DNA of 64,000 nucleotides from Catenaria anguillulae PL171 (GCA_002102555.1 MCFL01000006.1:372001-436000), one strand, 5' to 3'. Positions 46,397 to 58,404 are shown, numbered from the stretch's first letter. Made by a program: numbers and translations. Notes: generated from the letters alone by a model not told the origin.

Positions 46397-48341
46397 ATGT
46401 CCTCATCACCCGTCACGTTTCTCCCACGCTCGGCTTCGCCCTCGCGCCAACCGCTCCTTTCCTCGGCCACAACCGCAGCCGACTCAGCACCATCAGGCCA
46501 TGCCGCACCGACCATGCCATCTCGTGCTCCACCACAACGGCGCAAGTCCATCTCGCATGTGCTGCACTACTGGAACGAAAAACGGACGCTGCTGATTGTT
46601 GGCGCGCTGCTCGTGTCATCGGTCCTCGTCAATCTCTTCTTTGCTTCGACCATCAAACCGGCATCCTTTGCCATCTCCAATGCATGGTCCAAGCGGCCCG
46701 GCCTCGTGTGTGACATGGATGCCATCAGCAAAGAGCATTTGCCCACAGGGAAACAGTATGTGTCGTTTCATTGATGTTCCCACCACCGTCTCGCGACGCA
46801 CCTTCAAGTTGATTGTTTCTGACAATCCTCCCCGCACCCGCCACCCCCACACATTTTGCTTGTTGCATTTTCCCAGTCACATGGTCGACATGTACGGCGT
46901 CAATGTCGACAAGATCCGGTTCCTCGAGGACTCTGCCATGCTGCCCGAAGTGTCTGACTTTATTGCAAAGGCCGGCCTGACGCTGCTCGACTACTCTGCA
47001 TACCACTTTGATTGCGGCGGCATCACAGCCGTGTTTTTGCTGTCCGAGTCGCACGTTTCGTTCCACTCTTGGCCAGAGCACGGCTTTGTTGCACTGGATG
47101 GTACGCATCTCAGAGACACAAACGCACACCCACACACACACACGCCAAAGTTGTCGCATTTGCTGACCCTTTTCATGTTTTTCCCTACAGTGTACACGTG
47201 TGGTAAGGGCAAGCCCGAGGACATTGTCAACAAGTTCAAGGCCGTGCTGCAGCCATCGGCCGTACGGCACACGTTCCTTGAACGCGGCGCGGACGCCCAT
47301 TTGGCATCGACCGTCAACCAAGGATCGTTCCCACTGTCTGCGGGCACGTTGCGCAACGAAACCGCCATTGCCTCGCCGCTCACTTCGGCATCCTCGCAAG
47401 ACGCGCATGCCGACACTGCGGCCGCCGCCGCAGCTTCTGTCGACTCCCCCACGTCGCCTCGCTCGCCACTTGTCGGTTCGTCTTCGTCGTCGTCGGCTAC
47501 GTCCACCGACCTTGACATTGTCCACCATCAAGTGGACGCGATCGAGGTCATGACGTCGGCCACAACACCGCCCTTGCCCGTGGATTTGTGCGTGAATGGC
47601 GATGGCGACCAAGACGACTGCTTGCTGCTACGCAACGTGCGCATTCACGCCGACGTGCAAACGCCCTTCCAGCGGATTGAAATTGTCGACACGCAAACTT
47701 TGGGGCGGTGCATGCTGCTTGATCGCGTCGTCCAGTTTTGCGAGGAAGACAACCACGTGTACACGGCCAACATGGTGGATCCGGCCATGCAAGCCGTACT
47801 GCCCGCGGCTGTCGCCGAGGGACGCAAGGTCAATGTGGCCATCATTGGTGGCGGCGACGGATGGGTTGCAAGTCATTTGTTGGATCAGTACGCAGACTCG
47901 GTTGGCGACATTCGCATTGTGGATATCGATGCTCAGGTGGCTCAGCTGACGCGGGCCTTCTTTGAACCCGAGGGCAAGCACTCGTCGTTTACGGATGCGC
48001 GCGTCCAATGGACGTTTGACGATGCTGGCAAGTGGCTCGCCAACCTGCCTGCCGATGTGTCGCCCGGGTCGGCCGACGTGGTGATTATCGACTGCACCGA
48101 CCATACGGCCGAGGCATCAAAGATCTTGTACACCAAGGAGTTTTATGCCAACGTCCAGCGGCTGTTGCGGCCGGGCGGTCGTGTTGTGCAACAGATGAAC
48201 ACGGTGGATGAGGAGTATGAGGTGTTTATGGACGAGGTTAGGGGTCAGTGGAAGGACGCCGGATTGGTCGGGCTTCGCGAGTGGACCGCGTACATGCATT
48301 CCTTCTCAGGAATGTCGCTCTTTTGGCTGGCCCAAAAGTAA
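46397..48341 (+). CDS. Membrane-anchored fusion of bacterial-type AdoMet decarboxylase (SpeD) and spermidine synthase (SpeE)
   Basis: 577 residues in three exons (46397-46755, 46877-47100, 47191-48341), exact triplet length. The Ser/Pro-rich N-terminus is followed by a membrane segment (LLIVGALLVSSVLVNLFF, ~63-84). Residues ~122-225 are a class 1 (prokaryotic) AdoMet decarboxylase. ESHVSFHSWPEHGFVALD contains the Glu177/Ser178 self-cleavage site that would make the pyruvoyl group, and VYTCGKG holds the catalytic Cys198. A low-complexity Ser/Ala linker (~260-320) leads to an aminopropyltransferase domain (MLLDRVVQFCEEDNHVYTAN, NVAIIGGGDGWVASHLL ~413, RIVDIDAQVAQLTRAFF, VVIIDCTDH). One chain could thus decarboxylate AdoMet and pass the product to putrescine. 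Some SpeE positions differ (VYTANM where YHEM is usual), so the acceptor may differ. Confidence 0.85.
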
Positions 48342-49010
48342 ATAAGCGCGCGATCATGATGGGAGTCGGGAGGTTGGGCTTTGTAGATTATATATTTGTG
48401 TACATACCTCGTCACAGATCCGGTCCTGGGCTGGGCGGTGACATACTCGTTCCCCTCGGCCTCTCCTTTTCCATCAATCAACTAATGTAACTTTTCCATG
48501 GATGACTGAATGTCTGAGCAACGTCTCACTCTGACTTATCTCCCATCATGCGTCACATTCATCAAATGGTCGCCAGCTTCTTTCGCACTCTGGCAGTGTC
48601 ATCAAATTGAAGAGAAAGTGCCGCATGGACGGAATAGCACATGTACATATCGCTCGCAGAGTTGTGGTCGTTCGGTTGCGGTTACTGCACAAAGCAAGCA
48701 GCGAGGACACACTCGTTACCCAGCGAAAAAGCGATGGAGTCGACCGCCCGGAGAACCACTCGCTGGTGGACAAAGATTAATACCATGCACGAGGACGGAC
48801 GATGTCCAATAGACAGAAAACCCAAAGCCCGAACAATGTTGAGGGGCAGTGGAGGAGCTGATTCGGAAGAAATACCGTTGGTTATGGAAGGGGATCCAAT
48901 TCAAGGCCCTCCTCCTCTGGTGAAAGCGACAAACGCATTTGCACAGCCACTCGTTTTCAGACCACACAATCGGCCTTGCAACCTGGTCGCTGAACACTTG
49001 GACACTCCAC
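48342..49010. other. Intergenic, no gene seen
   Basis: 3' region of the SpeD-SpeE gene and flank of the candidate transposon. No gene supported. Confidence 0.4.
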
Positions 49011-49047
49011 ACACCCATTTTCGCCGACCACTCGGTGACCGGTCATG
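49011..49047 (+). repeat. Left copy of the inverted repeat
   Basis: Pairs with 57327-57362 in inverted orientation. Several GGTCA-type motifs lie in the next 100 bp. Confidence 0.6.
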
Positions 49048-49471
49048 GGTGGTCACGCCGATCCCGACTGGGTTTTCGCTGGTCAAAGTGGTCATGTTGA
49101 ACTAGCCAGGCTCTGGGTCCTCGCTCCCAGTCAAAACCCGGCCCTAAGCGGTCACCACAGCAATGGATTTTTGTTCTCTGTCACACCCGATGGCCAATGC
49201 ACATGCACCGTACCCGCCCGCTTTCAGTAACCACCACAAACTCTTGACAGTCCCGAACCCGCGCTGCCACCGGCTCACCCGCATCCCTGGTCGTGCCAGC
49301 CGCCACATGCCCGTCAGCTCGAACCACGGCCACCGGCTGCCCTCGACCAGCGCCTGTGAATCACCCTCACCACGGGTTCGCTCGTTTATACATTCTCGAA
49401 CAGTCGCACTTGAGCGTCAGTGTATTTGTACATTCCGTCAACAGATCGGCACTGTCCCATCCCGCCCGCTC

Positions 49472-52400
49472 TCACCCCGTCTGGCTCCCGCCATGCCGCC
49501 ATGGATTGTCAATGTACACAGACCCGCCTTCGTCTGTTTCGTGTACGTGAACCCACTTCTCCACGTCGCCAATGACTTGCCGCCGCTCACGCACCTGGGG
49601 CACGTTCCGCAGCACTTGACTTGTGCACCCCATTTCCCAGCATGCGTGGACCATGTCGGGGAGATCCAACAGCTGCGCTGGTCGGCGCGCAACAAGATCC
49701 GCTGCTTCGTCGTGCTCAAACCGGGTACCAAGTCGTGCAAACCGAGGGTCGTCGTGGACATCCAGTTCGACCAACGGTTTCAATATGCAGTACTGGCCGA
49801 CGTTTGCGCGCTCAAGCTCGTTTGCAGGCCGAAGGGCACCAAGGAGTTGTCCAATGTTCTATGCGAATTGACATGGGGTGGACGTGATAGTGAGCATGGG
49901 GACTATGAGTGGGCGAAAATGGTTGTGGGAAAATACCGTCAAGCCGTCGTCTTCTTGATACAAAAAGTATCCGCCGACCTTGACAATTTTGTCGTTGAAG
50001 CAAACGCCCTGGTACACATGCCAGCTCAACCCTTGATGGACTGCGGGCTGCGAAAATGAAACAGAATTCAGGCGCCAGAATGAGCGCATGGCACCATTGA
50101 AGCGTCCAAGTGATGCGTACCAGTGCTTGGAGGAAATCATGGGCGAGCTGCGCCGCCAGCCCAGGCCCGTGCGGAATTGGCTTGTGCGAGCGCTCGCCAA
50201 CGATTGCATTTCGGAAGTCACCGTTCTCGCGCTTCCCCAACCGATCCACGATGCTCATGTCAATCATGTCCCTGATCCGAGGATGTTGGTCAAACAGCGC
50301 AAGCAACCCGGCACCGGCAATTGGGAGGCCGTCCGCACCACGGCACCCGGAAACGAGATTAAACAAGGTGAAGCGCCATATGCGATTCTTGATGACGTCC
50401 ATGCCGGTCGCATGTCGGTTGGTGTTTCCCACGTCGCGCTTGGTTTCACCAACGCGGGATTCTTCGGTTTCCGTGGCAATGTGCTTGAGCGGGCCCAGCC
50501 CCTTTTGAAACATGTCGGCATGCATGAGAATGTGGAACTTTGGCTTCAATCGAAGATTCTTGATCTCGGCAACGTCCGAATCGACAATGAACTTGAGCAA
50601 CTTGCGGCAGCCATCGGCCAATTCCGCCTCGTCGCCAGAAATGTACTCATCTGCATACATCATGCGTGCGACCTGGTTTGGCTGATACCGTTAAACCATG
50701 ATGCCATGAGTGTGTGAGGGAGGGTGAGCGTACATGGCAAACGTGCAAGGTCAAGTCCCAAATGTGCTGTGGGACCACGCCTTCAATGGCAAGGATCGCG
50801 AGGCAGAATGGGAGCAATTGAGCCAAGTATCTGAAATCGCGACCAAGGTGCGACTTGACGTATTTTGGGTTAGCTTGGATGCGGCGAGAGTAGGCGTAGT
50901 AATCGTGCGACTGGAGGAATGCGTGGAGCCGGGCAATGTTGTCTTCGGAGTGGCCTGCGAAAGCCAATTTTGCTGTGTCTTTGACGATTCCGAGGAGGAC
51001 GGTGTGCAGGATTTCAATGGGCGTGTCTCTGCAAAAATTGTGATACCATGAGGTGAGCAAACGACGGGTAGGGTTCATGGAGGGAGCACGCACTTGTGTG
51101 GGTCAAAAAGTGGACGGCCAAACATGTAGTATCGCGAATGCAGTAGGTCTGCGCGGTTTTCGAGCGTCTGTTCGCGAGTACGGTACCGAGCGACGGAATC
51201 TGCGACTGTGTAGTTTGCCTGCGAAAAGAGGGAGTGCATGGTTGAGAAAATGCGACTTCCAGCTGAATGACTACGATTTGAGCATGTACCTCACACACTC
51301 GGCAAAGGTTTTGACGCCCACCACCAATCAGACCGCCACACAAAGCGGTGTGCATTGGATTGTCGGCTTTGATGGCAATAATGGATTCAAACACCATGAC
51401 CTCCTCACCCAAAAAGGCGTCGTAAACGATAATCCCTTCTTGCAGTGTGTCGCGAATGACATCGCAAATGGCCTCGCCCATCGTCGTGGCATGAAGAAAC
51501 TTGGACGTGGCCAGAAATTGAGCGAAGAAAGGGCGCAACACGTTTGGGAGAGAGGCTAAGGGCAGACAGGAGTCAGTGCTGTTCTGGCAAATGGACGGGC
51601 AGATGGACAGATGCGCGCACCAAACGACATTTCCCATTTGTAATTAGGCCCAAATGACCGAGTGCGGCGGCCGAAATCGTCTCCAAACAGAAACAGCGGC
51701 AAAGAAACGACCCGCCGCCCGCCGGCTCGTGCACGGAAAGCATCACGAGTGTTGATAATCACCTCCACCTCGGGTCTCAGCCAAATCGGCATGTCGCCAA
51801 TTGCAAACACTCCTGCAGGCGCAGCGGCACCAGGTAGGAGCGGACCAAGAATGTTGAGATTGGGCAGCACCTCGACACCAACAATGCGAACTTGCTCGTT
51901 GGGAATGTGGTGGGTCACTTCCATGATAGGGATCCGCACGTCGTCGCCATTGTACACAAGATGGGCGACGACGGGTCCAGCAGCGGCGTCTCCGCCGCCG
52001 GCGGCCTCAACTTCGGTGTATGGAACGACTTTCGCATACAAGCGATCAAGCGGTGGATTGACGCCGTCTCCCTCTTCGCGTTGATAGTACAGCGAGGCAA
52101 CTTTGGCGAGCGGTGCGTCGGGATGGCGGGTGCGGACATAATCATGCACGAAGACGGTGACAGGTGGTTGGCCGCCCACGCCTGGAACCTGAGCCATCGG
52201 CGTTGAGAACATTGGTGAATCGCGTACACGTTCAGCTTCCATGAGGTGGCGAATCGGCACATCGTGGGCAATCTCGCGGGGATAACGGATGAGGTTCTCA
52301 GCAAAGAGCGGGTTGGAGAAGAGGACTCGGATGAGAGCAGGAATGCTCGGAAGATTGAGGACTTCGGTTTTATTACCAACCTGGAAGGTGTACTACGGCA

Positions 52401-53695
52401 TACAGACCATGTTGCAACTGAGTCAGTTTGAATGAAGACATTGAGGAGGAATGGCTCAGCATACCACAGAGAGTGGAATATCAATGGGAATGGGCTCAAC
52501 ATAGACGTCGCGCTTGAGAAACTTGGACACGCTGGGCAAGTCTCGCACACCCATAAGCTCGAGCATTTTGTGGAGATTCTTGAATACTTCAACTGTCTGT
52601 TGCAAAGGGAATAACAATGCATGCAATACATGTGACGAGGAAAACAGTGAGTGGAGTCCGTTGAATGTGATACAGGCAATGACGGACCATGTGGTGTCGA
52701 CCAGACCGAAAGAATACGTCCAGAAGTGCCGTCTGCTTGTTTGGGTATGGATAATACCATGGCCGCCCGTTGCCATCACCACCAGCTGCACCTGGCCCGC
52801 CTCCACCGCCGCCTCCATCACCCCCACCGCCCCCACCGCCGCCTCCATCGCCCCCACCGCCTCCGCCGCCGCCGCCTCCACCGCCGCCTCCATCGCCCCC
52901 ACCGCCTCCGCCGCCCTGCTGGCCATTGGCTCGACCATCCCCAGCCACACCTCGCAACTCAGCATACTCACGAGGGTCATCCAACTCGCCTCCATTCCCA
53001 TTGTTTTCCCCGCCGCCACCGCCGCCTGCGACCGCCCCATTGCGGTCAAGATTCAAAGGCAGCACGCGACCTGCATGGTAGGAAGGGTCCGCCTGCATGA
53101 GCTGCGCAACCAAATTGAGCGCACGGCCCAGGTTGTCCATATCGGTGGCTGCGCCGCTGGGATCCGAATCGTCGCTCTTGGTGCCACCGTCCACATCCAT
53201 ATCATTGTTGTTGGTATTGTCGCCATCATTCGAATCGACGTCAATGTCACTGGGCGGCGAATCCAAGTCAGATTCGTATTCAGAGTCAGAGAGTGGACTT
53301 GACAGCACACTGCCTGCATCAGAGTCGTGCTCCCATGGCTCGACCGAATCAGGCGATGGAGTGGGAACATTTGGCAAAGATGTAATACCAGGTTCGGCCA
53401 GCGATGAGGACATTGATTCCTGGCCCGGCAACGGGTCCGATGTATCGCCAATGGTTGGCGAATCGACGAGGCCATGTGATGATTGACCAAACTCGTTGCC
53501 GAACGTGAAAGCCAAGAGAGCGGATGTAGATTCGGAAGCGGGCGGAGTGGGAGTGGGTAGAGCGTTGTCGACAGCTTGCGACTGCTTGCGCTTCTTGTGC
53601 TTCTTTTTGCATGTCTTTGAATGGTTCTTGCATGTCGACTCGTATTCGAATGTGTTCCCACATGTGTCACACGAATATGAGTACAAGTCTTTCAT
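49472..53695 (-). CDS. Large fungal transposase-like protein with N-terminal zinc finger (multi-exon, borders approximate)
   Basis: Starts at 53695 with a C2H2-type finger (CDTCGNTFEYESTCKNHSKTC region). An acidic Ser/Asp-rich segment and a long poly-Gly tract (52796-52920) follow. Further minus-strand segments in order: FKNLHKMLELMGVRDLP (~52560), DMPIWLRPEVEVIINTRD, VVSLPLFLFGDDFGRRTRSF (~51680), GGGRQNLCRVCE (~51300), DTPIEILHTVLLGIVKD (~51020), LRLKPKFHILMHADMFQKGL then a Glu/Asn-Arg block (~50520), and a C-terminal Cys/His part (MVHACWEMGCTSQVL, ~49640) ending at 49472. This order matches a large family of fungal transposase-like proteins with a TPVEILHT motif, related to KDZ/Plavaka-type elements. 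I am unsure of the subfamily. Splice sites were not all resolved. Confidence 0.6.
52796..52920. repeat. Trinucleotide-rich tract coding poly-Gly
   Basis: Plus-strand CCG/CCA/CCT-type triplets encode about 40 Gly with scattered Asp on the minus strand. Such a tract is prone to slippage. Confidence 0.75.
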
Positions 53696-54133
53696 GGCGT
53701 AATATGTGTTGCTTGTGGATTTGGAGAAGCTACCCGCTATCATATGATGCTCTCATCATGCTTTCAGTCTGTTCCCACCACATGCAACCGGCCCAACTAG
53801 CCTTGGCCTTGGTCAGCCATGCCTCACGTTGTCTCACGTTTTTGGGCTGGTGTCAGACGCGTCGGCATCTCACACCTGTGCGTGTCCTGCCGACACACTG
53901 AGCAGCACTGGCCAGGGTCGACAGTCAGCCAGCGTCCGTTGCAACCATCATGTGACATTCAAAAACAACTTGAATGTCTTGAATTGAATACCTTGACGGT
54001 GTTGCACTGGTGTGCCGACCATACAACAAGCGTCTGGCAGCTGCCCTGACTGGATTGGAACTATAGGCATCAGCTGTCCCTGTCTTGATCACAGATCACA
54101 GTCATCAGTTCCTATTGATTCCAACTGTTAACC

Positions 54134-55322
54134 ATGGCATCGAGCGGCTCGCACCAAAGTGGACTGCAACCACAGAACCCAGGTGGCACTGCATCTCCTG
54201 CTCCTCAGACTCAGACTGCAGCCAACCCACAAACACTTGAAGGGTTGCGGATTCTGCTGTCTCACGATCAGTTTTCTTCTCTTCAAGACTCCCGCCGCCT
54301 CTACGGCATCTACAGGGTATGTGCAATTGTGCTTCCGTGCTACACATTTATGCTGGTTTTGATGCTTCCCGTTCTACCATGGTTTTCCGCGCAGCTGCTT
54401 CACGCTCTCGTCTTTCCCCCCATCACAACCCCCACCGTTCTTTCCCCAGACCTTTCGCTCGAATTGATGGCCGAAATTGACAGGATTGTGATCAAAGGAA
54501 TGTGCTCGTCAGATTCCTTTCCCCTTGGCCCGAAACCTGATCCCACCCTCGTTCTTGTACGCTCCTTCAGATACATTCATTGCCATGTTGCACACTCGAC
54601 CCATTTCCTCATTCCCACCTCGTTGATTGGCGACAGGCCTTCCTTCGTGGTCTTGCCTCCGTGTCTGATGAGCTCAATCGCTACCGCTCAAGCACCCAGA
54701 ACAATGTTCATTTGGCGATGGCCACAGTTTTCAAGGCATCTGGTACCAAGTATCGCAAGCGGTGGAAGACGAACCTCTGTGGCCCACTTCCCCAGAAAAC
54801 CCCTTTCCCGCAGCTTTCCCTGATTAATGCAGTCACAAAGCAATCGTTCACCCTCGAACAAGTCAACGATGTACCAACCCGCTTCCGCTTTTCGGGATTT
54901 GTATGTTCCATTCTGCACCCCCACTTTCCATCTTCGCCGACTTACGTTCACTATCGTGTCAGCGCTGGATGCGCGACATCATGACCCTCATTCGGGTCGA
55001 AATCGCAAAGTCAAGTGCGAGCAATCTTGATCAGCTTTCCAACGTCACTACCCTCATGACCATGCTCCAAGGTTCTCGCTTCCAACCCGCGTCTGAGGCG
55101 TCAGCAAAGGCCATGCACAAGGTGCTCACGATCTTGGCCGACAAGGGTGATTTCTTTACAGCAATGATATCATTCCAAGAATGGGTTCAGGTTCATTCTT
55201 CGCGCCAGGCCATAATTGATTCTGACACTGAAGAGTATCTCTTGCAAGATGTCCCTACTCCTTTGCCTACCCCCCCTCCCCCGGCCCCAGATTCAGTTTG
55301 GGGCGACATGGGCGGAGTTTGA
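54134..55322 (+). CDS. Unknown 322-aa protein, four exons, inside candidate transposon
   Basis: Exons 54134-54316, 54395-54556, 54637-54900 and 54963-55322. Every intron is GT...AG and every exon is a multiple of three, so the model is well supported although no family is recognised. The N-terminus is Gln/Thr/Pro-rich. The middle has LSPDLSLELMAEIDRIVIKG and KYRKRWKTNLCGPLPQK. The third quarter has a helical part (RWMRDIMTLIRVEIAKSSAS). The C-terminus is acidic and Pro-rich (TPLPTPPPPAPDSVWGDMGG). No membrane segment or signal peptide. Being placed with a transposase-like gene between inverted repeats, it may be transposon cargo or an accessory factor. Confidence 0.65.
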
Positions 55323-57039
55323 TGTTATTTCTTTCTGTCTATGTGTCTTTTGCCCATTTATATACATCACAATTCGTCTTTTTGCCCATGTTCGCAAGTC
55401 GCGGGTCCGTGGGAGATGCACTGAGACGCGTTGTGTTGTGTGGCATGATCAGAGCAATGATATTAATACTCAATGGATAGAAACAACTCGAACGAGCAAA
55501 GATTGTTCTATTTCGATAAGCTTGACGATACAAGACGGACACAAACGAGGCGTGGATCGTTGGCAATGAAGAACAAGCAAGAGAGCGAGAGAGGAGCGAG
55601 CAACTGGATGTTCAACACAAAAGAGACAAGGGAAACGAGTCCAGTCAGGGTTTTACAAAACAGTGAGGAAAGTGCAAAAGAGCGAGCAAGGCGAGACCTT
55701 GGAGCTTGACGAGCAACTTGGCGGCTTGAGCGAGGGAGTAGAGCTTTGGCGGTAGCAACTTGGACTGGAGTTGAGCTGATCCTAGGCGGCGGCGACTCTG
55801 ACTTGACAAATGACTTGGAAACGAACAACGTGAATAAGGAAACAGGTACTTGGACTTGAACTCGAGCTTGCAAGAGCGTGAGTGAAATGAATGTTTGGAA
55901 ATGGTGCATGAGTGCATGAAGAGCATGATGTGGCGAACGACATGTCGACGCTGGAAACGAAAGGTGAGACAGGAGCGGAAACAAGAGTGCACGATGCTGA
56001 TCAATGGAAACGGACGGAACTCTTGGGAATGTGGCAGAAACCGGAGCTATTGGAGCAACCTTGACAGCAAAGGTCACGTGCAGGACCAAAACAAACGTCC
56101 GATGTCATCGTGAAGGTCACTCTTTCAAAAGACTGCCATCGGCCTGGACCAGTCTCTCTTTCGGTGACAAGCTTGTGACTTCTTCGACCTAACGCTGAAC
56201 ACCCTGCACCCGACCATGGCGCCCTGCCAAGTGTAGACTCGTGCTCGACCGATGAGCGCTTACCCCAAGCTGGACTCTCAAGCCTACGTCCTTGCATACC
56301 CCTCGTTGAACATGTCGTCGTCGAGAGGTGCCCTGTTGCGAGAGGCCCGAGTTTGACCGACGCCATCACGGATCTTTCTTTCAACCGATTACCTCCGCGC
56401 TTTGGAGCCTTTCGGTACTGTCTCGTGGGCGGAATTCATGTCCATTGTCATTTTCTATCGGATGGCATGCTAACATCCATCAGTGCCTGCCTCAGAATTG
56501 CCATCCGAAACCGCCATTGACCACCCTCCAACCAAACCCAACAGCTTTGTCATTGGCGCGACTGGTCGGCAGCCCCCCCCCCCAGGCTCACTCACTGTCC
56601 GCCCTTTCTTTCGTTGCGTCCTGTCGTCATTTCTCTGCGATTGCTCACATGCATCAGTCTCTTGTCTACACTTCAGAACGGAATCCCAGGGTGCACGTTC
56701 CCTCAACCAAACTCGCACTGTACGTCATCCACATCACCGTCTCGCTTGGGAGGACATACATATACTGATATTTTTTTTGCCGAACAGTTGTAATGGCGGC
56801 TGGGGTACTTTATCCATTTGGTACGCTTTTTCGCACAGCTTCCTCACAATCAACCAATCAATGGCTGACAACGCCGCCTTCGCCTTCCAGTTTTCTCAAG
56901 TGTGTGGAATGCGGGCCGTTTCGGTCAGTTGCCAAGTGCTTTGGACGAGGTGTTGTGCTGGTTTCTGCATCGGGTGTTTCTGTGTTGAGCAGTGTTGAGA
57001 CCATCAAATCGTCAATAAACGTAAACGGCTATGAATTTT

Positions 57040-57076
<37 letters not shown>

Positions 57077-57326
57077 CGAGTGGCATGTGAGACGGTGAAA
57101 GCATGGTCTGCCCATGGTCCACCAACTGGTCACAGGGCAGTCCAAACACTAGTGTGCGGCGGGGACAGCGCTGGGAATGGGCCGGCTCGGGTTAAGGTAC
57201 TGATTGGGTATTTGATGGGGAATGGTCAGCCACAGAACTGGTTGGAAATCGGGACTGATGACCAGCCAGCTCCCGGAAAATTCCCTACCAACTTGCCCAC
57301 ACAAGCGGTGGTCAGACCGGTCAGGT
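55323..57326. other. Non-coding stretch within candidate transposon
   Basis: 55540-56010 is strongly purine-rich on the plus strand (GAGCGAGCAAGGCGAGAC type) and yields long but low-complexity minus-strand ORFs. A C-run lies near 56575. No gene supported. Confidence 0.4.
57042..57076. repeat. T35 homopolymer
   Basis: Thirty-five consecutive T, about 250 bp inside the right inverted repeat. Confidence 0.9.
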
Positions 57327-57362
57327 CATGACCAGTCACGAAAGGTCGGCGAAAACGGGTGT
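57327..57362 (-). repeat. Right copy of the inverted repeat
   Basis: Inverted partner of 49011-49047. Flanked on the inner side by repeated GGTCA/TGACC motifs (57100-57330). Confidence 0.6.
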
Positions 57363-57491
57363 GCAGTTGGGTGACCGAGTCGCTACAGAAAATGTAAAAA
57401 ATCAACTCCCAGAACCACTCCACTTGCCCCGTCGGCCCATGCAATTTTCGTCGCCATGTAACCCTTGCCTCGAAAAAAGGATGGTCAAGAC

Positions 57492-58404
57492 ATGAATGAC
57501 AGCAGCGCAAACCTCAAGTCCAGTTACGACTTCTACTCATGGTTCAGCCGATTCAAGGCCGGGCCCAATGACGCTTCGCCGGTGCTGCCGACGGCAATGG
57601 TGGACGATACGATGAGCCGGCCACCTGGTCTATCGGCCGCCACGGACTCTGCCTTGGGCACCGATGAAATGCCGCCGAGCGAATCTGGGGATATCCCCAT
57701 CCCTCGTCCACCTTTACAAAAGCGACGAGCACGGTGGCACTGTCTCTGCTCCCGTACGTCGATGCTCCCAACCCCAACCGCTCTGCGTCAATGCCGATTT
57801 CTGACGACCGACAATAGTGCGAACCGTCGTCTTGTGCATTCTCTGGATTCATTTCATCCTCTTCTTTCTCGCCTCGGTCATGTTTCTCATTGTCGCCGCC
57901 GTCCTCTTTCACGGCATCAACAATACCGCCCTGCGCCAATTCATCACCGAGGAGGGTGACGATCCCAACAACGATTTTGAGCTCATGCTCAACAACACCC
58001 CACTGTACTGGATGTACCTTGCCATGTACCTCACGCTGTACTTGGTGACGTGCTTTGGGATCAAGGCCGTCAAGAAGCGGCGATTGGTCGCTTACAAGGT
58101 ATGTGTTGCGAATGCATTTTCCGGGTGTCACGTCACTTTGGCCTTGACTGACTGCTGCTGGCTCATATTGAACTGTCAATCATGCGTCCAGGTGTTTGTC
58201 GCAATTCATTGCGTTTCGCTCGTCATGGAAAGCGTTGCCACGCTCATCTTTGAATCACTCGTTGGCGCATCCGTCACATTTATTGCCCTGCGGGTGCTTG
58301 CCACGACCGTCTTGTTTCGGTACATTGCAGTCATGGCCAAGGAACGAGAGCGCATCAAGCAGAAGGAGGCGCTTGAGATCGAGTTGTCGTCGTCGCCAGT
58401 GTAA
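57492..58404 (+). CDS. Four-TM membrane protein, unknown function, 251 aa
   Basis: Exons 57492-57753, 57818-58098 and 58192-58404, exact triplet length. About 85 polar N-terminal residues are followed by four hydrophobic segments (VVLCILWIHFILFFLASVMF, WMYLAMYLTLYLVTCFGI, VFVAIHCVSLVMESVATLIF, ASVTFIALRVLATTVLF). A charged cytosolic tail follows (AKERERIKQKEALEIELSSS). An acidic loop with NNT lies between TM1 and TM2. The layout resembles small tetraspan proteins, but no signature is seen. The start at 57492 is the first in-frame ATG; the ATG at 57481 is out of frame. Confidence 0.72.

Larger units (their letters stand above)
49011..57362. mobile_element. Candidate 8.35-kb DNA-transposon-like segment bounded by imperfect inverted repeats
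   Basis: 49011-49047 and 57327-57362 are inverted copies: about 32 of 37 positions match, core ACACCC(A/G)TTTTCGCCGACC then a GGTCATG end. Both flanks are also crowded with short GGTCA/TGACC motifs, as in subterminal repeats. Between them lie a transposase-like gene (-) and an unknown four-exon gene (+). The exact termini and any target-site duplication could not be fixed, so this is an inference from structure. Confidence 0.4.

Noticed and set aside
49163-50059. 298-codon plus-strand ORF
   Set aside because: Overlaps the C-terminal part of the transposase-like gene; no recognisable domain and low-complexity N-terminal half.
52770-53081. Plus-strand proline-rich ORF
   Set aside because: Complement of the poly-Gly tract of the transposase-like gene.
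55508-56089. 193-codon minus-strand ORF
   Set aside because: Produced by a purine-rich low-complexity tract; biased Ser/Leu/Val/Arg composition without domain features.
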